Shown here piece by piece: positions 50,178-59,044 of a DNA stretch of 64,000 bases. The stretch comes from DATMQA01 sp035566895 (GTDB taxonomy: Bacteria; Verrucomicrobiota; Verrucomicrobiia; Limisphaerales; UBA8199). Position numbers and translations under genes: made by a program. The stretch spans positions 19,895 through 83,894 of the forward strand of contig DATMQA010000205.1 of NCBI GenBank assembly GCA_035566895.1. Direction: 5' to 3'. The notes below the pieces were generated by a model. That model was not told where the DNA came from and did not search any database. It saw only the letters and a program-made list of their open reading frames with translations. Each line of letters begins with the position of its first letter. Within the stretch, counting starts at the first letter, position 1.

Positions 50178-51074
50178 ATGAACCTTGAAACCGAAACCAG
50201 CAATAACTGCCCGGACTGCCGCCGGCAACAGTTGACGCAGCGCGTGCTGACGACCCAACCAGCCTATGACAAATCAAGCTGCTTTGACCCAACCGGGAAA
50301 GCCGACCTCCAGCCTGCGACGGGGCATGCTTTCACGTTGATCGAATTGTTGGTGGTCATTGCGATCATCGCCATCCTGGCGGCCATGTTGCTGCCCGCTC
50401 TGGCCAGCGCCAAGGAGAAGGCCATGCGCATGCAATGTGTCAACAATAACAAACAGATCGGCGTGGCCACGCACATGTATTCGGCGGACAACCGGGATTA
50501 CCTGCCCTATCCCAACTGGAACCCGCCGTGGACTTCTCCGGATGGCAATGCGCTGCCGGGCTGGCTCTACCTGCCGGTCAATAGCACGCCGCCCAACCTG
50601 GCCGCGGCACCCTATAACCAAAATCTTCAGCTCGCCTACCAAGGCGGGCTTCTTTGGCCAACCATCAACAACATCACCGTCTATCGCTGCCCGCTGGACA
50701 AGACCAACTCGCCGACTTTCAACCAGCGCATCAACAAGCTGAGCACCTACGTTTGCAACGGCGCGGCCTGCGGGTATGGCAGCCTCGCCCCCAAGACCTA
50801 CCGCGAGACGGTGTTCACGCAGGACGCCTTCACTATGTGGGAGCCGGACGACACCAGCCCCACTCTGGGCGTCAATACTTACAACGATGGCTCCAGCTAT
50901 CCGGACCCGGCCACCGACTTTGCCCTCGGTCGGCGCCACGGAAAGATTGGCGGAATCGTCCTGGTGGTCAGTGGTTCCGTACAGTTCGTGCAGTACAACC
51001 TCTGGGCCAACCTGGCAAAACAAACCTCGAAGAACCAGCTTTGGTGCAACCCGGGCTCCGACAATGGCCGGTGA
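50178..51074 (+). CDS. Type II secretion/prepilin-like protein (DUF1559-type)
   Basis: 298 residues from the ATG at 50178 (upstream ATG or GTG starts at 50022, 50076 and 50148 cannot be excluded). The prepilin leader is unusually long; the hydrophobic helix starts at HAFTLIELLVVIAIIAILAA with Phe52 as +1 and Glu56 at the +5 position. The residue before Phe is Ala instead of the usual Gly. The rest (CVNNNKQIGVATHMYSADNR, CPLDKTNSPTFN, LGRRHGKIGGIVLVVSGSV) is the DUF1559/H-x9-DG-like head common in Planctomycetes and Verrucomicrobia, where dozens of paralogs exist. Role probably in pseudopilus or cell surface. It precedes the Tat oxidoreductase gene by 58 bp. Confidence 0.88.
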   Translation: MNLETETSNNCPDCRRQQLTQRVLTTQPAYDKSSCFDPTGKADLQPATGHAFTLIELLVVIAIIAILAAMLLPALASAKEKAMRMQCVNNNKQIGVATHMYSADNRDYLPYPNWNPPWTSPDGNALPGWLYLPVNSTPPNLAAAPYNQNLQLAYQGGLLWPTINNITVYRCPLDKTNSPTFNQRINKLSTYVCNGAACGYGSLAPKTYRETVFTQDAFTMWEPDDTSPTLGVNTYNDGSSYPDPATDFALGRRHGKIGGIVLVVSGSVQFVQYNLWANLAKQTSKNQLWCNPGSDNGR

Positions 51075-51132
51075 ACCCGGTGCGAAATTGTCCCCCCGCC
51101 GCGCCGAAAAAGGGCGAACAACTTGAAATCTT

Positions 51133-52446
51133 ATGAATACGCCACAATCCAGCGGTGAACTCATCAGGCGCCGTCAATTCCTGAAAGCTTCGGCTCTCGC
51201 AGGCACCGCCCTGGCGGCTCCGGTTATCCTTTCCCGCAGACTGTTCGCCGGCACGAATTCCGACACCCTAAAGCTGGGCCTGATCGGCTGCGGCGGGCGC
51301 GGTTCGGGCGCAGCGGATGAAGCCCTGAACGCCGACCCGAATGTCGTCCTGTCGGCCATGGGCGATGCCTTCGAGGATCGCCTGCAAGGGAGCCTTAAAA
51401 ACCTCCAGACCGCCCATTCAGACCGGGTCAAAGTCGCGCCGGAGAAGTGTTTTGTGGGTTTGGATGCTTACCAAAAGGTGATCGACAGCGGGGTTGACGT
51501 GGTCATCCTGGCCACTCCGCCGGGTTTCCGCCCGACGCACCTCCAGGCAGCAATCGCCGCCGGGAAACACGTCTTTTGCGAAAAGCCGATGGCCACCGAC
51601 GCTCCAGGCATCCGCGCCGTGCTCGCTGCGGTGGAAGAAGCGAGAAAGAAGGACCTGGCGATTGTCGCTGGTTTCTGTTACCGGTACAACACCGGGGTCC
51701 GCGCCATCATGCAACAAATCCACGACGGCGCAATTGGCGAAATGCGCGCGCTGTATACCACCTACAACACCGGCTATGTCTGGTCTCCTTTTCCGCGCCA
51801 GGCCGGGTGGACGGAGCTGCAGTACCAGGTGAAAAACTGGTATTATTACACCTGGCTGTCGGGGGACCACGTGGTCGAGCAGGCCGTTCACAGCCTCGAC
51901 AAGATGGCCTGGGCGATGAAGGATGTGCCGCCGCTCAAGTGCGTGGCTCATGGCGGACGCCAGGTCCGGACCGCGCCGGAGTTTGGCAACATCTTCGACC
52001 ATTTCTCGATCGTTTATGATTACGCCGACGGGGTGAAGGGTTTCCATTTCTCGCGGCAGCAGACGGGATGTTTCAATGACAACTCGGATTACTTCATGGG
52101 AGCCGGCGGCACGGCGCAGATCGTGCGCGCCTTCAGCGGGCCGTTCGTGGTCAAGGGCAAGCATAACTGGCGCTTTCGCGAAGACAAGCCGTCAGACATG
52201 TATCAGAACGAACACAACGCGCTCTTCGCCAGCATCCGCAGCGGCAAACCTATTAACGACGGGGTGCGAATGGCCCATAGCACGCTCCTGGCGATCATGG
52301 GGCGGATGGCCGCTTACTCCGGCCAGGAAATCACGTGGGAACAGGCCCTCAACTCACAGGAGAACCTGACGCCGGCCAGTCCGACCTGGAGCACGCTGGT
52401 AGCGGTGCCGCCCGTGGCCATGCCCGGGCAAACAAAAAGCACGTGA
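51133..52446 (+). CDS. Gfo/Idh/MocA oxidoreductase, Tat-exported
   Basis: 437 residues, ATG at 51133. Tat signal IRRRQFLKASALAGTALAAP, then Rossmann fold LKLGLIGCGGRGSGAADEAL, LATPPGFRPTHLQAAIAAG and the catalytic Lys in HVFCEKPMATD. In the C-terminal domain YYYTWLSGDHVVEQAVHSLD is diagnostic of the family that includes glycoside-type oxidoreductases. It differs from the oxidoreductase at 34693 in the cleavage region (no lipobox). Related enzymes make 3-keto sugars; a DUF1080 gene is at 27123. Likely co-transcribed with the prepilin-like gene. Confidence 0.93.
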   Translation: MNTPQSSGELIRRRQFLKASALAGTALAAPVILSRRLFAGTNSDTLKLGLIGCGGRGSGAADEALNADPNVVLSAMGDAFEDRLQGSLKNLQTAHSDRVKVAPEKCFVGLDAYQKVIDSGVDVVILATPPGFRPTHLQAAIAAGKHVFCEKPMATDAPGIRAVLAAVEEARKKDLAIVAGFCYRYNTGVRAIMQQIHDGAIGEMRALYTTYNTGYVWSPFPRQAGWTELQYQVKNWYYYTWLSGDHVVEQAVHSLDKMAWAMKDVPPLKCVAHGGRQVRTAPEFGNIFDHFSIVYDYADGVKGFHFSRQQTGCFNDNSDYFMGAGGTAQIVRAFSGPFVVKGKHNWRFREDKPSDMYQNEHNALFASIRSGKPINDGVRMAHSTLLAIMGRMAAYSGQEITWEQALNSQENLTPASPTWSTLVAVPPVAMPGQTKST

Positions 52447-52588
52447 GGCCGGTTGCAGATTGACCTCGTTACATCGCATAAGGCGCCAAATGTCTTTGTC
52501 CTGGTGCCATGACCAAGCTGTGCCTCTGAATGCCATTTTAGCACACACCTTTTTGGCTCGGGAACCATTCCGTCTCTCGCTTCAGTGC

Positions 52589-53836
52589 ATGAAAACCTGG
52601 CGTTATCTCCTACTGCTGGCAGCACTTGCCGGCAGCACGCAGAGTTTTGCGGAACTGCGCATCCCCGCCTGGACCGCGTATGTGGAGCCGAACCCCGAAG
52701 GCGCGGCTATTTCCCCTCGAAACGGCGTCACGGGCTGGAACGACCCCAACACCAAACTGCTGTGGTTTGGAGATTTCAAGCATGCCGGAACGGTCACATG
52801 TTCCCTGGTTTTGCGGTTGCCGCCAAATGCCACGTCCAAGCTCAGGCTGACGCTCGCCGGCACTTCTCAAGAGGTTCTGGCCCGGGGCGCAGAGAAAAAC
52901 CCACTCATCGTCCCGATCGGCACATTCAACCTATCAGCGCCCGGATATCAACGGCTCACGCTCCAGTCACTCAACGAAGCAGGCCATTCGGCAGGGGAGC
53001 TTGAAGCCATCGTCCTTGATCGCCCTGCGTCCGTGGGTGCTCACTTCAATCTTAAGCCCCGGCGCAACACTGCCTCGGTGCATTTGTTCTATCCAACCAC
53101 CGGCCTCACCAATATCGACGCATTTTATTGCGAAGTGACCGCGCTTGAAGACCCGCTCTGGACCTTTTTCATGGCCTGTGGGTGGCATCGCGGTTACTTC
53201 GGGATGCAGGTAAACAGCCCAACGGAACGACGTATCATTTTCAGTGTTTGGGACAGCGGCGGGGAGTCGGCGGATCGTAACAAGGTCCAAGCCGATAACC
53301 GTGTGGAGTTGGTCGCCAAAGGGAACGGAGTTTATACGGGTGACTTTGGAAATGAAGGGACTGGGGGCCACAGCCATCTGGTGTTCCCATGGCGAACGGC
53401 TGAAAAACAGAAATTCCTGGTGACCGCGCAACCTGCGGACGCAACGCATACCGTTTTTTCCGGATATTATTTCGTTCCGGGCAAAAAGTGTTGGATGTTG
53501 ATTTCCAGTTGGAGGGCGCCCAGAGAGGGCGGCTATCTGCATGGGCTCCACAGTTTCGGTGAGAATTTCGGAGGAGCCAACGGCCACTTGCGTCGCAAGG
53601 CGCTGTACGGCAACCAATGGGTTAGAACCGCCGACGGCCGATGGAAGGAGTTGACCACGGCCACGTTCAGCCACGATCCGACGGGCAAGGCCGACCGCCT
53701 GGACCGGTTTATGGGCGTCGAGGAAGGCCAGTTCTTTCTCTCGCACGGCGGATTTCTCCCCGGCTCATCCAGGTACGGTGAGAAATTCGAACGTCCGCCG
53801 GCAGGCAACCCTCCATCCGATCTCCCAATTCCCTGA
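52589..53836 (+). CDS. DUF3472 (with DUF5077-like N-terminal) secreted protein
   Basis: 415 residues from the ATG at 52589; upstream frame to 52460 is rejected since MKTWRYLLLLAALAGSTQSF gives a clear signal peptide. An N-terminal beta-sandwich (about 20-160: IPAWTAYVEPNPEGAAISP, LLWFGDFKHAGTVTCSLVL) matches DUF5077. The remaining 250 residues fit DUF3472: FFMACGWHRGYFGMQVNS, RIIFSVWDSG, SGYYFVPGKKCWMLISSWR and HSFGENFGGANGHLRRKALY. These proteins are often found with polysaccharide-degradation genes. It sits 143 bp after the oxidoreductase gene on the same strand. Confidence 0.88.
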   Translation: MKTWRYLLLLAALAGSTQSFAELRIPAWTAYVEPNPEGAAISPRNGVTGWNDPNTKLLWFGDFKHAGTVTCSLVLRLPPNATSKLRLTLAGTSQEVLARGAEKNPLIVPIGTFNLSAPGYQRLTLQSLNEAGHSAGELEAIVLDRPASVGAHFNLKPRRNTASVHLFYPTTGLTNIDAFYCEVTALEDPLWTFFMACGWHRGYFGMQVNSPTERRIIFSVWDSGGESADRNKVQADNRVELVAKGNGVYTGDFGNEGTGGHSHLVFPWRTAEKQKFLVTAQPADATHTVFSGYYFVPGKKCWMLISSWRAPREGGYLHGLHSFGENFGGANGHLRRKALYGNQWVRTADGRWKELTTATFSHDPTGKADRLDRFMGVEEGQFFLSHGGFLPGSSRYGEKFERPPAGNPPSDLPIP

Positions 53837-54128
53837 GCTAAGGGATAGAAGTATTGCGGATTCCTCCCTTTCTTTCCCCAAGCTGAGTACCCAGCTCCGG
53901 GAGTGCCGCAAACAACTGCCCCAAACAACTTGCATTCTATGCGGAGCCATGCGAAGTAAGCGCTCGATGATTTGCACCGGACCAGGGTTGCACATGCCTA
54001 TTCTGCAAATGATGCACCATCAAAGAACGGGATTGCGGGATTGCCCAATTTCTTTTTGGATGGGGTACTATTTCGGGGTACAATAGCCGAGTCTCGGAAA
54101 TGACCTCGTAAGTGCCTGATTTTGAAGT

Positions 54129-54167
54129 GCGCCCGTAGCTCAGTTGGATAGAGCATCTGCCTTCTAA
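54129..54167 (+). pseudogene. Truncated tRNA-Arg(UCU), 5' half only
   Basis: The sequence gcgcccgtagctcagttgga continues tagagcatctgccttctaa: 5' acceptor strand GCGCCCG, a complete D-arm (GCTC...GAGC), and the anticodon stem 5' strand TCTGC with loop CTTCTAA (anticodon TCT). It should then go on with GCAGA, but the sequence breaks to atcggcctt right after the anticodon loop. The 3' half is not found nearby, so it cannot make a functional tRNA. Confidence 0.8.
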
Positions 54168-54420
54168 ATCGGCCTTCAAATCTGGCCCCATTTGGACAAG
54201 AGCGGAATCACGCGGTCCCACCGACAGGTTCTTCAGTTTTAGTACATCGAATTCGGGACCGACAAGGACCCAAATGGTCCCCAAAACAAGCATGTAGTAT
54301 CAGATAACAGTATCAGATTTTGGGGCGGCCAGACCCGCTTAGTAAATGGCCGACAACCCCAGGGGAATTGGTTGGTCTGCCCGGGGATCCGATTCCGACC
54401 CTCGCCTCCATCTCTTTGCT

Positions 54421-54450
54421 TTTATACTCGCTTAACTCGTCTTAACTCGC
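54421..54450. repeat. Array of three 10-bp words (NTTAACTCGN)
   Basis: tttatactcg, cttaactcgt, cttaactcgc in 10-bp register, within the tRNA-debris intergenic region. Confidence 0.7.
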
Positions 54451-54793
54451 AAGTTGCTCACTTGACGAATCAGTGGGGCCAGCATGTCTGTGCCCGCAAT
54501 GTGCAATCTGACAACGTCTTACGCGCATTTTCCTTCGTGATTTGATAGTGGGCGAGGGTTGAAAACGACCCTCGCCCACTGTCTGCTAACAATGTTGATT
54601 TACAGAAAGAATCCTCGGTCACCGCGGGATGGTAGCGTGGCCAGTCGATTGCCAAACATCGCCTCACGCGGTCGTAAATGACCGTCATCGCATCGCCGCC
54701 TTGTCCGGCTTGAGGTCCCGAGATGGAGTCAAGGCTTCCTGCGCCTTTTTGCTCTGGCTTTTCGCATGGGATTGGAGAGATTGCCACCTGACC

Positions 54794-57700
54794 ATGAATG
54801 ATCCGCCCGATCGCGAAGCGGCCGTGTTTAGCGCGGCCCGGCGCGTGCCCGCTGGGCAACGCGCCGCTTATCTGGACCAGGCGTGCGCTGGCGATGCCGG
54901 GCTACGCCAGCGGGTCGAAGAGCTCATCCGGGCGAATGAGGAAGCCGGCGGCTTCCTGCAGGAACTCGCGCCGGAAGCCCAGCAACCGCCAGACGCCGCG
55001 GTGCCACCCAGCCCAGGGGCGACATTGCGCCGGACTATCGCCGGCTCCGAAAAGGCCGGCGACCGCATTGGCCGCTACAAGCTGCTCGAACCGATTGGCG
55101 AGGGCGGTTGCGGCATCGTTTACCTGGCCGAGCAGGCGGAGCCTATTCGCCGCAAAGTCGCGCTCAAAGTCATCAAGCTGGGCATGGATACCGAGAGCGT
55201 CATCGCCCGTTTTGAAGCTGAACGCCAAGCGCTGGCGCTGATGGACCATCCCAACATCGCCAAAGTCCTGGACGCTGGAGCGACGGACGCGGGGCGGCCC
55301 TACTTCGTCATGGAACTGGTGCGGGGCGTCAAAATCACCGACTTCTGCGACCAAAATAATCTCTGCACCCGTGAGCGCCTGGAGTTGTTCACCCAGATCT
55401 GCCGGGCCATCCAGCACGCGCATCAAAAGGGAATCATCCATCGCGACATCAAGCCCTCGAATATCCTCGTCGCGGTCAACGACGGCGTGGCCGTGCCGAT
55501 GGTCATAGATTTTGGCATCGCCAAGGCCACTCAGGGGCGGCTGACGGACCAAACGCTTTTTACCGCGTTCGAGCAATTCCTCGGCACACCCGCCTATATG
55601 AGTCCGGAGCAGGCAGTGATGACCAATCTGGATATTGACACCCGCAGCGACATTTACAGCCTGGGCGTGCTGCTCTACGAGTTACTTACCAGCAAGACGC
55701 CATTCGAGGGCAAAGAATTGCTGGCGGCGGGTTTGGACGAGATGCGCCGAACGATTCGAGAGAAGGAACCGGCGCGGCCTTCGACGCGGCTCAGCACCAT
55801 GCAGGCGGAGGACGCAACCGCCGCCGCCAAACACCGCCAGACCGACGCGCCCATTCTCATCCACACGCTGCGGGGTGATTTGGACTGGATCGTAATGAAG
55901 GCGTTGGAGAAGGACCGGGCGCGGCGCTACGAGACGGCTAACGGTTTGGCGATGGACATCCAGCGTCACCTCAATGACGAACCCGTCGTGGCCCGTCCGC
56001 CGACCAGGCTGTACCTCTTCCGAAAGCTGGTGCGCCGCAACAAATTCGTCTTCGCTGGCGGAGCGGTGGTAACCGTCTCGCTCCTCCTCGGTTTGGGCGC
56101 GGCGACGGTGGCCGTGTTTCGCGTCCAACGCGACAACCAGCAGATCCGGCAGGCGAAGGACGACGCCACGGAGAAACTGCTGGCCTCCTATCTCGCCGAA
56201 GCCCGCGCGCTGAGGAGCAGTGGCCGGGCCGGGCAGCGGTTTGACAGCTTGGACGCCGTGCGCAGAGCCGCGGCGATTCGGCCGGATCCAGCCGTGCGCA
56301 ATGAGGCCATCGCCAGCCTGGCAGTGTCCGATGTTCGCCTGTCGCGTCAAACCACCAACCAGTGGCGCGATCCGGAAGCTCTGGCGCGTGTTGACTTTAA
56401 ACTGGAACGCTATGCCATTGGGGAGGCAAATGGCAACATTTCGATCCACGCGGTGGCAGAGGATCGGACGTTGGGCGTTCTTCCTGCCCCCGGTTTTGCC
56501 TTGCAGGCGATTCGTGGCTTCAGCCCGAACTCGCGCTTTTTGAAAGCGCGTTATTGGCGCGAGCCTGAGGGAGAAAACGATTGGGTTTGGGATTTGGAAC
56601 GACGAGTACCCGTTCTCAAAGCTCTGCCGGGTAATTTGGCCGCCGACTTCAGCTCGGACAGCCGCTTTTTCACCAAGTGCAATCCAGACTTGACGCTCTC
56701 GCTTTATGACCTTGGCTCGGGCAAGGAAACCAGACGGCTGCCCGGTGGCCGGCAGATTACTATCCTGATGTTAAGCCCGGCAGATACCTGGTTGGCCTGT
56801 TCAAGTGATCTGGATTCGACAATCGAGATTCGCGACGTTGAATCGGGTCAGACCATCGCGGCCTGGCCCTGTCCGGCCCCCGTGGACGCCATCGCTTGGA
56901 GTCCCGAGGGCAAGCGCTTGGCCACCGCTTGCAATGAGCATCGCATTTACATCTGGGATGCCGAGACCGGCAAGAAACTGGCGCAGCTCGATGGGACCGG
57001 TCAACGCATCATGAATGTGGCCTTCAATCATGCGGGAAACCTGCTCGCCAGCTCAAGCTTTGAAGGCCAGTATCGCTTCTGGGACCCCGATACTGGCCGC
57101 CAGATTGCCAGCTATCCGGGCGCTAGCTGGTATTTCCAATTCAGCCTGGATGATCGGTATCTGGAAGGCTGGCAGGAAGTTTCCCGATTCGGTTTGCTGG
57201 AAGTGGCCAGCAGCCGGGAATGTCGCTTGCTCTCCGCCCAGGACGTCGGCGAAGTCTGGTCGGACACTCAGTTCAGCGCCGACGGACGTATGCTCGCAGC
57301 CGCGACCGGGGACCGGATGCGCTTTTTGGATGTTTTTTCCGGCAAGGAAATCGCCTCGTTTCCGCTGCCGGTTTGTGACACGCAGATATTTCATCCGGAC
57401 GGGCGGAGCCTGATCGTCATTGATCGGTCGGGCGGCGTGCGCCTCCGGTCCCTGGAACGGACCGGCGATCCGGCGCGCTACGCCTACCGGCTGGGGAAGC
57501 CGCGTCGTTTCTACGACGTGCAGGAGCTCCGTAAGGCCGCGCTGAGTCTGGATGGCCGGCATCTCGCAGTAACTCACCGATCCGAAGGGGAGTCCTTCAT
57601 CTTTGACTTGCAGGACCCGTCCGCCAAGCCAGTGATTCTCAAACCCCATCCCTGGGTAGATTACATCGCCATCAGTCCGGATGGCCGCTGGGCAGCCACG

Positions 57701-58849
57701 GGCTCCTGGCTTAATCCGCTCGTGATGATTTGGGATGCGCGCTCCGGCGGCGATCCTGTTTGCACCTTGCAGATGCCAGCGAGAACCACGGTCGCTTTCA
57801 GCCCGGACGGTCGCTGGCTGGCTACCAGCACGACGGAGTATCAACTTTGGGAAGTTGGCTCCTGGCGGCGCAAAGGTCCGCCCCTGCCCGGCCACCCCGT
57901 CGCGCAATTCAACTTCACGGCCTTCTCCCCGGATGGCAGGGTGATGGCGAGGACCATGGATGCGCACAAAATCCGACTCTCGGAGGTCTTGACAGCCAAG
58001 CCCCTGGCGACGTTGGAAGCGCCGGGTTCAAGCGGCGTTTGGACCTTCCAATTCAGCCCGGACGGCACCCAATTGGCCGTGCTGCTGCATGACCGGCAGT
58101 TCCAACTCTGGGACTTGCGGCTTATCCGCCAGGAATTGGAAGCGATGCATCTCGACTGGGACCTGCCGCCCTATCTCCCGGTCGAACAAACGGCGGCCGC
58201 GGGCCCGGTGTCCCTGGAAGTGGAATCGGACTCGGCGAGCCAAGCCGACCTTTCCGCGATCCCTGCCCGTGACACCAACGCTGCCCCGAACCTGATCGAT
58301 TTGTCGGCGCATTACAACTTTGGGCTGACCAAAACCTGGCACTCCGGCAATCTCAACAACAGCCTCATCAACCTGCCCAGCGGCGTGCAGACCTTGGCCG
58401 GGACCGCCTTCGACCTCCGGGGCCTCATTCAACTCCGCGGCGAATCCACCGCCGAGAGCGTCTTCCTGGAACAGGCAGCAGGGATTCGAGTGGACCGTCA
58501 GTGCCGCGAGCTTCACTTCCTGCATGCCACGCAAAGGTCGGTCTCCGAGGGGATCAAGATAGGCCATTATGTGGTTCACTATGCTGACGGGTCCGAAGTC
58601 AGCCTGCCTATCATTTACGGCCAAAATATCCGCGACTGGTGGGTCAAATCGGGCGAGCCGACCGGTCCCGAAGCACTCTTGCCGGCCTGGTCCGGTTCCA
58701 ACGCCGACAGCAAATCGCTTGGCACCTCCATCCGGCTTTTTAAGTGGACCTGGAAAAACCCCTGCCCGAATCTGCAAGTTCTCAGCCTCGATTTCGTCTC
58801 CGAGAAAACGCCGTGCGCGCCGTTCCTGGTCGCGATCACGGTCGAGTGA
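54794..58849 (+). CDS. Transmembrane Ser/Thr protein kinase with WD40 propeller and C-terminal jelly-roll-like domain
   Basis: 1351 residues from the ATG at 54794. A helical leader (about 1-60) precedes the kinase domain (about 94-395): G-loop IGEGGCGIVYLAE, Lys125 in VALKVIKLGMD, catalytic loop IIHRDIKPSNILVA with Asp218, DFG as VIDFGIAKA (Asp239), TPAYMSPEQA. One transmembrane helix lies at about 418-442 (FVFAGGAVVTVSLLLGLGAA). About 545-1120 are WD40-type blades (IAWSPEGKRLATACNEHRIY, VAFNHAGNLLASSSFEGQYR, VAFSPDGRWLATSTTEYQLW). A final region of about 185 residues (ISLPIIYGQNIRDWWV-like segment SLPIIYGQNIRDWWVKSGEP) is beta-rich and has no name I can give. It is a Planctomycetes/Verrucomicrobia-type PknB relative. 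Signal and targets unknown. Confidence 0.92.
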   Translation: MNDPPDREAAVFSAARRVPAGQRAAYLDQACAGDAGLRQRVEELIRANEEAGGFLQELAPEAQQPPDAAVPPSPGATLRRTIAGSEKAGDRIGRYKLLEPIGEGGCGIVYLAEQAEPIRRKVALKVIKLGMDTESVIARFEAERQALALMDHPNIAKVLDAGATDAGRPYFVMELVRGVKITDFCDQNNLCTRERLELFTQICRAIQHAHQKGIIHRDIKPSNILVAVNDGVAVPMVIDFGIAKATQGRLTDQTLFTAFEQFLGTPAYMSPEQAVMTNLDIDTRSDIYSLGVLLYELLTSKTPFEGKELLAAGLDEMRRTIREKEPARPSTRLSTMQAEDATAAAKHRQTDAPILIHTLRGDLDWIVMKALEKDRARRYETANGLAMDIQRHLNDEPVVARPPTRLYLFRKLVRRNKFVFAGGAVVTVSLLLGLGAATVAVFRVQRDNQQIRQAKDDATEKLLASYLAEARALRSSGRAGQRFDSLDAVRRAAAIRPDPAVRNEAIASLAVSDVRLSRQTTNQWRDPEALARVDFKLERYAIGEANGNISIHAVAEDRTLGVLPAPGFALQAIRGFSPNSRFLKARYWREPEGENDWVWDLERRVPVLKALPGNLAADFSSDSRFFTKCNPDLTLSLYDLGSGKETRRLPGGRQITILMLSPADTWLACSSDLDSTIEIRDVESGQTIAAWPCPAPVDAIAWSPEGKRLATACNEHRIYIWDAETGKKLAQLDGTGQRIMNVAFNHAGNLLASSSFEGQYRFWDPDTGRQIASYPGASWYFQFSLDDRYLEGWQEVSRFGLLEVASSRECRLLSAQDVGEVWSDTQFSADGRMLAAATGDRMRFLDVFSGKEIASFPLPVCDTQIFHPDGRSLIVIDRSGGVRLRSLERTGDPARYAYRLGKPRRFYDVQELRKAALSLDGRHLAVTHRSEGESFIFDLQDPSAKPVILKPHPWVDYIAISPDGRWAATGSWLNPLVMIWDARSGGDPVCTLQMPARTTVAFSPDGRWLATSTTEYQLWEVGSWRRKGPPLPGHPVAQFNFTAFSPDGRVMARTMDAHKIRLSEVLTAKPLATLEAPGSSGVWTFQFSPDGTQLAVLLHDRQFQLWDLRLIRQELEAMHLDWDLPPYLPVEQTAAAGPVSLEVESDSASQADLSAIPARDTNAAPNLIDLSAHYNFGLTKTWHSGNLNNSLINLPSGVQTLAGTAFDLRGLIQLRGESTAESVFLEQAAGIRVDRQCRELHFLHATQRSVSEGIKIGHYVVHYADGSEVSLPIIYGQNIRDWWVKSGEPTGPEALLPAWSGSNADSKSLGTSIRLFKWTWKNPCPNLQVLSLDFVSEKTPCAPFLVAITVE

Positions 58850-58906
58850 ACGTTTGACGCCTGCGGAGGCCGCGTGAGGGCAGGCCATGAGCCGCAGCTG
58901 TTGTAG

Positions 58907-58926
58907 GCCGGGTGCCCACACCCGGC
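58907..58926. other. Perfect 8-bp hairpin after the kinase gene
   Basis: gccgggtg-ccca-cacccggc, 58 bp after the kinase stop. No T-tract follows, so either a weak terminator or a dispersed hairpin repeat. Confidence 0.4.
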
Positions 58927-59009
58927 GTCCGAGTTGGCACTCGCAGCTCAACTGCAACTTTCTTAAAAATAGTTCCCCCCTTCTCACCTGCGAATCTCGC
59001 ATTGTCCTT

Positions 59010-59032
59010 GGGTGAGCAAAATTTGCTCGCCC
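59010..59032. promoter_or_regulatory. Inverted repeat GGGTGAGCAAA-A-TTTGCTCGCCC just before the S74 gene
   Basis: 11-bp arms with one mismatch (core GAGCAAAATTTGCTC perfect), ending 12 bp before the ATG at 59045. It could be an operator or an mRNA hairpin that covers the ribosome site. Confidence 0.4.
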
Positions 59033-59044
59033 GCTGAACACTTT

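Larger units (their letters stand above)
53837..54793. other. 957-bp intergenic region with tRNA debris
   Basis: After the DUF3472 stop, no gene is visible until the kinase ATG at 54794. It contains the truncated tRNA-Arg at 54129-54167, a direct repeat agtatcagat (54297-54306 and 54311-54320), a segment gatccgattccgaccctcgc ending gcctcca (54388-54414) that resembles the 3' end of a tRNA or tmRNA, and a 10-bp word array (54421-54450). Frames at 53778-54086 and on the minus strand show no family. It looks like a scar of past integration. Confidence 0.5.

Noticed and set aside
54384..54414. A complete tRNA or tmRNA ending at gcctcca
   Set aside because: The T-stem does not pair and no acceptor or anticodon arm precedes it; kept only as a possible remnant.
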